Source: Phascolarctobacterium_B sp045598345 (GTDB lineage: Bacteria; Bacillota; Negativicutes; Acidaminococcales; Acidaminococcaceae). From it: DNA of 25,103 nucleotides. Below, piece by piece: positions 16,984-22,688 of this stretch (positions within the stretch are counted from its first letter, which is position 1; each line of letters starts with the position of its first letter). Under the pieces are notes generated by a model. That model was not told the DNA's origin, did not search any database, and saw only the letters and a program-made list of their open reading frames with translations. The stretch lies in the NCBI GenBank assembly GCA_045598345.1, contig JAZLLX010000038.1, positions 1 through 25,103 on the forward strand, written 5' to 3'. The position numbers were made by a program, and so were the translations under genes.

Positions 16984-17340
16984 TTACCCCACCTCAATTT
17001 TCTTATTGTCATTTACTATCCCCAGCACTAAAGTAATAATGTGCATAACCGTTGGTACGAAGGGAATAAACACCAAAACCAAATCAAAAAATCCGCCAAT
17101 TATTGGCAATGCCGCCAAATATTTTTTTTCAATCGCCTTACCCCTAAAAAAGGAGAACACAGTGAGCAGGATATAAAGTGCAAGAGAGCCAAACAGTTTT
17201 CCTCCCAAGGCAAATCCTGTTGCATTGGAAGAATTAGTCCCCATTGCCCCAATCAGTCCCATATTAGACACCCACGGCCAAACATAAGTAAGTGCCATCA
17301 CCACCAGATAACTTACCACAAACACCCAAGTTCTTTTCAT
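16984..17340 (-). CDS. Small multi-pass membrane protein, unknown function
   Basis: 118 residues from the ATG at 17340, chosen because AAGGAGG lies 6 bp before it; a longer frame would start nine codons upstream. Three to four hydrophobic stretches (about 4-20, 46-66, 75-92, 96-112) fill the protein. No family is recognised. It heads the operon with the acidic protein and the HTH protein and is divergent from the array. Confidence 0.65.
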   Translation of the reverse strand: MKRTWVFVVSYLVVMALTYVWPWVSNMGLIGAMGTNSSNATGFALGGKLFGSLALYILLTVFSFFRGKAIEKKYLAALPIIGGFFDLVLVFIPFVPTVMHIITLVLGIVNDNKKIEVG

Positions 17341-17426
17341 TTTTCTTTCCTCCTTAAAATAATTCAACTGACGTAAGTATTCTTACATCTTGCAGAATTA
17401 TTTTACACAATCTTTCCATAAATTTG

Positions 17427-17487
17427 GTCAATAGCGTATTGACATTTTTATTAAGCTATTGCTTATTCACTCACAATACGCTATTAT
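17427..17487. promoter_or_regulatory. Divergent promoter region with two palindromic operator candidates
   Basis: Site 1 is CAATA-GCG-TATTG within GTCAATAGCGTATTGAC (17427-17443). Site 2 is CAATA-CGC-TATTA (17474-17486), whose core is the reverse complement of site 1, giving a perfect 12-bp inverted repeat (17430-17441 with 17474-17485). Centres are 45 bp apart. Plus-strand TTGCTT (17459-17464), 17-bp spacer and TATTAT (17482-17487) make a promoter for the array, its -10 inside site 2. A minus-strand TTGACC overlapping site 1 could serve the membrane-protein operon. Confidence 0.6.
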
Positions 17488-17532
17488 TAACACACAGGAA
17501 AGTTAAAACACTATGATAAAATTTGAAAAAAT

Positions 17533-17878
17533 TAAACTTTACAAGGAGATTGGAAATGTTCAAAGTGGAATTGGAATTCAAAAAAGACGTACCGGCAAAT
17601 ATTTTTAATACTGTGAAAAAAATTTTTATTGATGAAGGAATGACCTGTTTTCTTGACGAGAACGAGAAACAAATATTTACTGATTCAGAAGATACTGGTT
17701 TTATGAATATTGAAGCGTCTTTAATCAGAAGTTATGAGGAAATTCCAAATATTTCAACAATGCTTAACAGGGCTCTATGGTTTCATAATAAAAAATGTGA
17801 AAATTTAATGGAAACGTTTTATTATGAGGAGAAATAAAACCAATGTTCAAAGTTGAATTGGAATTTGATAAAACTTTA
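17533..17878 (+). repeat. 346-bp direct repeat, copy 1
   Basis: Matches 18967-19312 with the same 1434-bp offset throughout and about eight mismatches. It covers the leader, all of the first array gene and the first 12 codons of the second. Confidence 0.9.
17556..17837 (+). CDS. Array paralog 1 (MFKVELEF family)
   Basis: 93 residues from the ATG at 17556, chosen because AAGGAG lies 7 bp before it and because all family members start with this MFKVELEF; a TTG 11 codons upstream is less likely. Predicted beta strand (2-8), helix (about 14-28), strands, then a helix with ALWFHNKKCENL. Two cysteines. No known domain is recognised. It is 97% or more identical to paralog 4 and has the FKKDVPAN head that differs from the FDKTLPKE head of the other members. 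It leads the array. Confidence 0.8.
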   Translation: MFKVELEFKKDVPANIFNTVKKIFIDEGMTCFLDENEKQIFTDSEDTGFMNIEASLIRSYEEIPNISTMLNRALWFHNKKCENLMETFYYEEK

Positions 17879-18139
17879 GCAAAAGAAGCCGCCAACAGCA
17901 TGTGCGACCAAGTTGACGAAATTTTTGCTGTAGAAGGTATCCCTTGTGTAGAAAGTTCTTTTGGAAAAAGAGTTTATTGGTGTAAAGATTGTGGAGATAT
18001 AATGTGCGGTGTCTTATCAATAAACGAAAATAAAGAATTGGTTTCACATATTACGAAAGCATTATTTTTTGAGGAAGGATTTGAACCTCAGGATTTAATA
18101 ACTGAATGTTTTAATTTTGCTGATAAAACAAGTTCTTAA
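17843..18139 (+). CDS. Array paralog 2 (MFKVELEF family)
   Basis: 98 residues, starting 5 bp after paralog 1. Its first 46 residues (FDKTL, CDQVDEIF, EGIPC, SFGKRVY) closely match paralog 3, whereas the rest (WCKDCGDIMCG onward) is different: a shared head and a private tail. The tail adds a CxxC-like WCKDC that could bind metal or form a disulfide. Function unknown. Confidence 0.78.
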   Translation: MFKVELEFDKTLAKEAANSMCDQVDEIFAVEGIPCVESSFGKRVYWCKDCGDIMCGVLSINENKELVSHITKALFFEEGFEPQDLITECFNFADKTSS

Positions 18140-18150
18140 CAGATGGTAAG

Positions 18151-18234
18151 ATGCAAGATATAGCAGAATACAATAAAATAAAAAGAATTGATAAAACAAT
18201 TTTTGAGATAATAAAATCCTGTAAAATATATTAG
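18151..18234 (+). CDS. Possible 27-residue small protein
   Basis: ATG at 18151 after GGTAAG, encoding MQDIAEYNKIKRIDKTIFEI then seven more residues before TAG. It fills the gap between paralog 2 and the nucleotidyltransferase gene. It may be a small protein, the stump of a lost gene or chance; the helical, Ile/Lys-rich content does not decide. Confidence 0.25.
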   Translation: MQDIAEYNKIKRIDKTIFEIIKSCKIY

Positions 18235-18250
18235 AAAAAAGAGAATAAAA

Positions 18251-18589
18251 ATGACCAATGAAATTATAAAAAAAGCCGTTCAAGAATTTACAAATCAAGC
18301 ATTGAAAAAGATTCCTAATGATATAACCGAAATTTACTTGTTTGGTTCTTGTGCAAGAGGAGATTATGATAATGAATCAGATATTGATGTTTTTGTTGTA
18401 ATCAACCCATCCAAAAACTCTTTAAGAAAATCCAAAGATAAATTACTTGATATAGCCAGTGATATTGGCTTAGAAAATGATGTATTTTTATCACTAACAA
18501 TAAGCGATAAAAAAGAATGGGAAAAAAATAAAGATTTTTCATTGTTATACAAAAACATACTTTCTGAAGGTGTACAATATTATGGATAA
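18251..18589 (+). CDS. MNT-type minimal nucleotidyltransferase
   Basis: 112 residues of the DNA polymerase beta superfamily. GSCARGDYDNESDID (32-46) gives the GSxARG loop and the two catalytic aspartates D44 and D46. In HEPN-MNT toxin-antitoxin modules, MNT proteins neutralise the HEPN RNase, in characterised cases by AMPylating it. Here no complete HEPN gene follows: only a 13-codon frame overlaps its end before the next paralog begins. So this is either an orphan antitoxin or a free-standing enzyme. No good AGGAGG is seen, only AGAATAAAA before the ATG. Confidence 0.85.
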   Translation: MTNEIIKKAVQEFTNQALKKIPNDITEIYLFGSCARGDYDNESDIDVFVVINPSKNSLRKSKDKLLDIASDIGLENDVFLSLTISDKKEWEKNKDFSLLYKNILSEGVQYYG

Positions 18590-18623
18590 TTATCTTGATT
18601 TAGATATAATCATTAAAAATTAA
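18582..18623 (+). pseudogene. Possible stump of a HEPN partner gene
   Basis: An ATG overlapping the last codons of the MNT gene opens a 13-codon frame (MDNYLDLDIIIKN) that stops where the conserved leader of paralog 3 (TAAACTTTAC) starts. Partner HEPN genes commonly overlap the MNT end in this way, so a truncation by recombination is plausible; the peptide is too short to prove it. Confidence 0.25.
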
Positions 18624-18643
18624 ACTTTACATGGAGAATGGAA

Positions 18644-18928
18644 ATGTTCAAAGTTGAATTGGAATTTGATAAAACTTTACCAAAAGAAACCGTCAACAGC
18701 ATATGCGACCAAGTTGACGAAATTTTTGCTGAAGAAGGTATTCCTTGTGCTGAAAGTTCTTTTGGAAAAAGAGTTTATAGAGATATTCATGGTAATAATG
18801 ATTGGAGCTATATGTGGGCAAGTTTATCTGTCATAAGTTTAATTGACGAAATTAAAAAGAATATAATTAAAGCAAAATGGTTTAACAATAATACATACGA
18901 AAATTTGTTAGACGGCTTTTTTAACTAA
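18644..18928 (+). CDS. Array paralog 3 (MFKVELEF family)
   Basis: 94 residues from the ATG at 18644 (GGAG 7 bp upstream); an ATG two codons earlier is in frame but sits too near the ribosome binding site. Head nearly identical to paralog 2 through SFGKRVY (residue 45), then a private tail with RDIHGNNDWSYMW and a closing AKWFNNNTYENLL that echoes ALWFHNKKCENL of paralog 1. Function unknown. Confidence 0.78.
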   Translation: MFKVELEFDKTLPKETVNSICDQVDEIFAEEGIPCAESSFGKRVYRDIHGNNDWSYMWASLSVISLIDEIKKNIIKAKWFNNNTYENLLDGFFN

Positions 18929-18966
18929 TTGTCTTTGATTAAGATATGGCCACTACAAAACGAATG

Positions 18967-19312
18967 TAAACTTTACAAGGAGATTGGAGATGTTCAAAGT
19001 GGAATTGGAATTCAAAAAAGACGTACCGGCAAATATTTTTAATATTGTGAAAAAAATTTTTATTGATGAAGGAATGACCTGTTTTCTTGACGAGAACGGG
19101 AAACAAATATTTACTGATTCAGAAGATACTGGTTTTATGAATATTGGAGCGTCTTTAATCAGAAGTTATGAGGAAATTCCAAATATTTCAACAATGCTTA
19201 ACAGCGCTCTATGGTTTCATAATAAAAAATGTGAAAATTTAATGGAGACGTTTTATTATGAGGAGAAATAAAAACAATGTTCAAAGTTGAATTGGAATTT
19301 GATAAAACTTTA
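18967..19312 (+). repeat. 346-bp direct repeat, copy 2
   Basis: Second copy of 17533-17878; the difference pattern is scattered single-base changes with no gap, indicating a recent duplication. Confidence 0.9.
18990..19271 (+). CDS. Array paralog 4 (near copy of paralog 1)
   Basis: 93 residues, differing from paralog 1 at four positions (T19I, E37G, E54G, R72S by my reading). AAGGAG precedes the ATG. Both copies keep intact frames despite the duplication, which suggests both are functional or that the event is very recent. Confidence 0.8.
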   Translation: MFKVELEFKKDVPANIFNIVKKIFIDEGMTCFLDENGKQIFTDSEDTGFMNIGASLIRSYEEIPNISTMLNSALWFHNKKCENLMETFYYEEK

Positions 19313-19573
19313 CCAAAAAATCAAGTAAATGAATTTTGTAAAACAACAGATGAAATTTTTGAAGGCGAAGGTGTTTCATGTGCAAAAAAATCATTCGGAG
19401 AACGTATTTATATTGACGAAAATGAAGCAGAAGGTTATGGAAATATTGGGGCTGCTATTGTTCTAATGAGTGATTATCCTGATTTATTTAATGCTGTAAA
19501 GAAAGCGGTATGGTATCATAATGAAAAACGAGAAAATATGATGGGGGTTGTTTTTGAAAAGTGTTTAAAATAA
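19277..19573 (+). CDS. Array paralog 5 (MFKVELEF family)
   Basis: 98 residues, 5 bp after paralog 4. The first 12 codons match paralogs 2, 3 and 6 almost base for base; the body (CKTTDEIFEGEGVSC, SFGERIY) follows the family plan and the end has AVWYHNEKRENMM. Its 3' end and the following gene's start are duplicated in degraded form at 20833-20927. Confidence 0.78.
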   Translation: MFKVELEFDKTLPKNQVNEFCKTTDEIFEGEGVSCAKKSFGERIYIDENEAEGYGNIGAAIVLMSDYPDLFNAVKKAVWYHNEKRENMMGVVFEKCLK

Positions 19574-19583
19574 GGATAGATAA

Positions 19584-20270
19584 ATGATATATGTCACTGG
19601 GGATATACACGGTGATATTAGCCGTATAAATGTTAAAAGATTCCGTTATCATTGGGACGAAAATGATTTTATTATCATTGCCGGGGATTGCGGCTTATTA
19701 TGGGCTAATGAACCTACACCGAAAGAATTAAGTTTATATAATTGGTTGGCTAATCAGAAATTTACAACATTATTTATTGATGGCAACCACGAAAATTTTT
19801 CAAGGATTAAAGCATTACCAGTTGTAGATTATATGGGTGGGAAAGCACATAAAATCAATGATAAATTTTATCATTTGATGCGTGGGGAAGTTTATAACAT
19901 TCAAAATAAAAAGATATTTGCTTTTGGCGGTGGAACGTCTATTGATAAAGATTTACGGACTCCGTTTATATCATGGTGGCCTGACGAAATATTTAGTGAA
20001 GAAGAAAAGCAAAACGCTTATAACAATCTTGAAAAAGTAAATTATGAAGTTGATTATGTAATTACCCATTCGGGCCCTAAAAGCGTAATGGGTGATTTCC
20101 CGTTACACATGAAAATTTATAAAAGCCCTTGTCCTGTTGAGAACTTTCTTGATGAACTTTATAAAAAAATAAAATTCAAATATTGGTTTTTCGGTCATTA
20201 TCACTATAATTGTGACGATAACCCGGCTAAATGTTATATGCTTTACACGCAAATTAAAACATTGGAATAA
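19584..20270 (+). CDS. Calcineurin-like metallophosphoesterase
   Basis: A 228-residue soluble phosphoesterase with the complete metal-site set: GDIHG (6-10), GDCG (34-37), GNHEN (67-71), a TH-SGP histidine near 161 and GHYHYN near 204. These ligands bind a dinuclear metal centre; the family includes phosphatases, nucleotide phosphodiesterases and nucleases, so the substrate is open. It starts 10 bp after paralog 5 with AAGGAT upstream and so belongs to the array transcript. No toxin-antitoxin or phage-head context identifies it further. Confidence 0.87.
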   Translation: MIYVTGDIHGDISRINVKRFRYHWDENDFIIIAGDCGLLWANEPTPKELSLYNWLANQKFTTLFIDGNHENFSRIKALPVVDYMGGKAHKINDKFYHLMRGEVYNIQNKKIFAFGGGTSIDKDLRTPFISWWPDEIFSEEEKQNAYNNLEKVNYEVDYVITHSGPKSVMGDFPLHMKIYKSPCPVENFLDELYKKIKFKYWFFGHYHYNCDDNPAKCYMLYTQIKTLE

Positions 20271-20299
20271 CCAGATATATTTATTTGAAAGGAGCAAAA

Positions 20300-20595
20300 A
20301 TGACAATCAAATTGTTAAAAGAAATTTTTGTAAAATGCAATATCCCCGATGATGTTACTTTAATGAGCGACAGCATGTGGGAATGTGACGAAACAGACAT
20401 GAATGGGGTTTATTATAACCAAAAGACAAAAACTATTATTTTCACGCAAAGAAAGGAAAAAAATATGACGATAACCCTGATTATAAAGCACTTTATTTTT
20501 ATGACGGAATCAAAGAAAAGGTTTTTGAAAGTTGGAACTTAAAATGTTCAAAGTTGAATTGGAATTTGATAAAACTTTACCAAAAGAAACATTAA
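20300..20595 (+). pseudogene. Small unknown gene with a -1 frame break at an A7 run
   Basis: ATG at 20300 after AAAGGAG. The zero frame reads MTIKLLKEIFVKCNIPDDVT and on to KTIIFTQRKEK, then turns into a poor sequence ending at 20542. In the -1 frame from the A7 run (20457-20463) the reading becomes KYDDNPDYKALYFYDGIKEK followed by VFESWNLK, which fits the acidic/aromatic style of the head. That frame then runs into paralog 6. Either a one-base indel broke the gene, or A-AAA-AAT acts as a slip site. No family is recognised. Confidence 0.55.
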
Positions 20596-20831
20596 ATATC
20601 CTATGCGATGTTACAGACGAAATTTTTGCAAGAAAAAATATTTCAAACATAAAAAAATCTTTAGGAAAAAGGACTTACTTATCTGAAAATTTTGGTGATA
20701 TAAGTGCTGTACTTTATTATTTTGACAAAATTGATGAACTAAAACAACATCTTTCAAAAGCCACAATGCATGAAAACAATTTTTCTGAAAATTTAATTGA
20801 AACTTATTTTAATCTTCAAATAGAAAAATGA
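20544..20831 (+). CDS. Array paralog 6 (MFKVELEF family)
   Basis: 95 residues from the ATG at 20544; the shared 5' block begins exactly here, and the usual AAGGAG leader is absent (only GTTGGAACTTAAA), so translation may depend on the preceding frame. The head FDKTLPKET matches paralog 3; the tail (SENFGDISAVLYYFDKIDEL) is private and ends SENLIETYF like paralog 1's ENLMETFY. It lacks the family cysteine after EG. Confidence 0.72.
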   Translation: MFKVELEFDKTLPKETLNILCDVTDEIFARKNISNIKKSLGKRTYLSENFGDISAVLYYFDKIDELKQHLSKATMHENNFSENLIETYFNLQIEK

Positions 20832-20832
20832 T

Positions 20833-20988
20833 ATGAAAAACGAGAAGATATGATGAGCATTGTTTTTGGGAATTGTCTAAAATAAGGATATATAAATGAT
20901 ATATGTTACTGGGGATATTCGCCGTATAGCTGAAATCTATTTATCCAACGGCAGCATTCTTGCCCACGAGGACAAAGTAGCGTTATAA
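20833..20988 (+). pseudogene. Recombination scar: phosphoesterase start fused to glycosyltransferase end
   Basis: 20833-20927 repeats the end of paralog 5 and the start of the phosphoesterase gene (19519-19627), with about 14 bp lost after GGGGATAT. 20929-20988 repeats the last 60 bp of the glycosyltransferase gene (14354-14413). The join leaves an in-frame 30-codon ORF at 20896-20988 (MIYVTGDIRR then AEIYLSNGSI and onward to TAA). It is unlikely to encode a working protein but records at least two exchanges. Confidence 0.8.
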
Positions 20989-21056
20989 TTATCAGATAAA
21001 AACAAATCCGTTATTATCGACTAACGGAACAAATGCTATAAAGGAAGGTACTAAAA

Positions 21057-21884
21057 ATGAATGAAATATCTTTGTACACAATAGAGGATTTCATATACAA
21101 GATCAAAACATCAGAAAAAGTAACTGTATTGGGAAAAGCACTATGCTCAACATGCCAAGATAATCCTTATGGTTATGGTTTCTTTGGATACCTATCAAAT
21201 ACAGGTAACGAAAACGAAAATAACATAATACGATTTTTCATTAGTAATCAAGATAAAAACTCATCTAAACTCATAAAAAAAATAAAAAATCTAAAGCATG
21301 ATGAATTTCTATATATCTCTGGAAAACGAGGAACATACAAAGGCAAACCACAATTACAGAACATCACTATAATAAAAAAATTCAAAAATAATCAAGATAA
21401 AGAATTACCTATTGAAATGAAACATATTGGATTAATCACGGGTAAATCCTCAAAAGCAAAAAAAGATTTCGAAAATATCTTGAACGCATATAATCCAAAT
21501 AAAATCTTAAAAAAAGTAGAAGTTTTAGAAGTCGACTTAAAATCCCCAAAAGAAAGTCCAACATTAATTGCTAATGCAATCGATATTTATTCAAGCAAAA
21601 AATCTATTGATGCAATTTGCATAATGCGAGGTGGAGGAACTTTTTTAAATATTTTTGATAACAGCAGAATTATTAAGGCAATATTAAATGCTCAAAAAAA
21701 CGGCAAATACATTATTACTGGTCTTGGTCATGCCGAAGATTTTACTCTATCTGATTTATTTGCTAATTTACCTGCAAATACTCCAACTGATGCAGCATAT
21801 AAGTTCGTTATGTACTTTAAGAACAAAGCAATTTCAGAATTTAAAAACAAATTAAATGAAGTAATACAATCAACAAAAATATAA
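21057..21884 (+). CDS. Stand-alone XseA-like (exonuclease VII large subunit-like) protein
   Basis: 275 residues, against about 400-450 for XseA. Residues about 20-110 look like an OB-fold nucleic-acid-binding domain. Residues 123-250 follow the XseA catalytic domain: IGLITGKSSKAKKDF (124-138), IMRGGG (189-194), GLGHAEDFTLSD (222-233) and ANTPTDAA (240-247), equivalent to VGHETDFTIAD and APTPSAAA in XseA. The long C-terminal coiled coil of XseA is missing and no xseB is near. So it is probably a nuclease acting on single-stranded DNA ends or a derived relative; its place in the island suggests an accessory role. GGAAGG precedes the ATG. Confidence 0.8.
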   Translation: MNEISLYTIEDFIYKIKTSEKVTVLGKALCSTCQDNPYGYGFFGYLSNTGNENENNIIRFFISNQDKNSSKLIKKIKNLKHDEFLYISGKRGTYKGKPQLQNITIIKKFKNNQDKELPIEMKHIGLITGKSSKAKKDFENILNAYNPNKILKKVEVLEVDLKSPKESPTLIANAIDIYSSKKSIDAICIMRGGGTFLNIFDNSRIIKAILNAQKNGKYIITGLGHAEDFTLSDLFANLPANTPTDAAYKFVMYFKNKAISEFKNKLNEVIQSTKI

Positions 21885-22036
21885 CTGGTAAATGTATTTT
21901 TCTTTATCAGTAATAATGTGCACTTAAATCTTTATCCAACAAATAAATATATTTCTGAAACACCATTTGAAAATACTTCTAACACTCTTTGCTTAAACTC
22001 TTTTACCATAATTTTAGTAATTAAAATTTTAATAAT
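21885..22036. other. AT-rich gap with a possible second MNT-like fragment
   Basis: On the minus strand a short frame from about 21995 reads MVKEFKQRVLEVFSNGVSEI then YLFVG before a stop. The EIYLF part recalls the strand before the GS loop of MNT proteins, or may be the C-terminal end of the degraded gene upstream. No intact gene is present. Confidence 0.3.
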
Positions 22037-22471
22037 TCAACCATTCATATAAAATCGCGCCTTCTTTTCAACATGACATTGAACGAACATAGGATATAAT
22101 TTTAACTTGTTATAAGTTTTTTTACGAATAACAATTAGGTCAATACTTCTTTTGAAATTTCTGTTTTTCAAATAGCATAATCTTTATTTTCTGTTTGTTC
22201 TCTACGAGCAAATGAACCAACCAAGTACACTTTGCATAGTTTTAGGGCAATACCGCATAATTAAGAAAAAACCCATTGTTTCAAAAAAACAGCATTGAAA
22301 AAGGTAATTTTTGATTCAATGGTGTGATTTTTTCAACATATATCTCACATATTATGTACAGAATTAAACAGCCGTGTATCCTTAATTTTTTTTGTGCGGT
22401 ATTGCCTTAGTGTTTCATAAATTTTCTTACCTACATTTTTAATTGTTTCAAATTCTTTTTATCTCTCGCAT
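22037..22471 (-). pseudogene. Broken MNT nucleotidyltransferase gene, interrupted by a miniature element
   Basis: ATG at 22471 after GGAGAATT. Correcting one base in an A run (about 22456-22460) and removing the element at 22246-22406 plus one TTAG copy gives a continuous frame: EFETIKNVGKKIYETLK, then KVYLVGSFARREQTENKDY, the MNT GS loop. After another shift, SIDLIVIRKKTYNKLKLY supplies the strand after the catalytic aspartates. The catalytic SDID has decayed, so the gene is dead. This is a second MNT relative in the island, opposite in strand to the intact one. Confidence 0.75.
22246..22406. mobile_element. 161-bp miniature inverted-repeat element with TTAG target duplication
   Basis: Ends are GGCAATACCGCA (22246-22257) and its reverse complement (22395-22406), with further ATTAAG similarity inside. 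TTAG stands on both sides (22242-22245 and 22407-22410). Removing the element and one TTAG restores the reading frame of the surrounding MNT pseudogene, strong support for a transposed insertion. No transposase is encoded; the parent family cannot be named from the ends alone. Confidence 0.82.
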
Positions 22472-22472
22472 A

Positions 22473-22652
22473 ATTCTCCTTTCACTCTAAACTTTGTTCA
22501 CTGAATTAACTCGTCACTGAAAAAATTTTAAAATCGCAAAATTGAATTTTCTTTGTTACGTTACTTTTGGCAAATGTAACGTAACAATATTTTCTCAATT
22601 TTATCGTTTTGAACTCATTTTACTGAAAAGCAAAAACAAAAAGCCGTCCGCA
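22473..22652. repeat. 180-bp direct repeat R, copy 2 (right edge of island)
   Basis: On the minus strand this copy is the leader of the broken MNT gene: it ends in GGAGAAT just before its ATG, and begins in the terminator of the His-rich gene. The central inverted repeat is longer here: GTTACGTTAC, 11-bp loop, GTAACGTAAC. Confidence 0.9.
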
Positions 22653-22668
22653 GAGCGAACGGCTTTTT
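22638..22668 (-). terminator. Intrinsic terminator of the His-rich gene
   Basis: Minus strand AAAAAGCCGTTCG, short loop, CGGACGGCTTTTTG; GC-rich stem with T run, 20 bp after the stop codon. The flanking A run makes it usable in both directions. Half of it survives in repeat R copy 1. Confidence 0.85.
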
Positions 22669-22688
22669 GTTATGAAGAAGAGAATAGT

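Noticed and set aside
17513..17608. 31-codon frame starting upstream of paralog 1
   Set aside because: It overlaps paralog 1 in another frame and the ribosome binding site lies inside it, positioned for paralog 1.
17427..20988. CRISPR array
   Set aside because: The repeats here are gene-length paralogs and operators; there are no short regularly spaced direct repeats with spacers and no cas genes.
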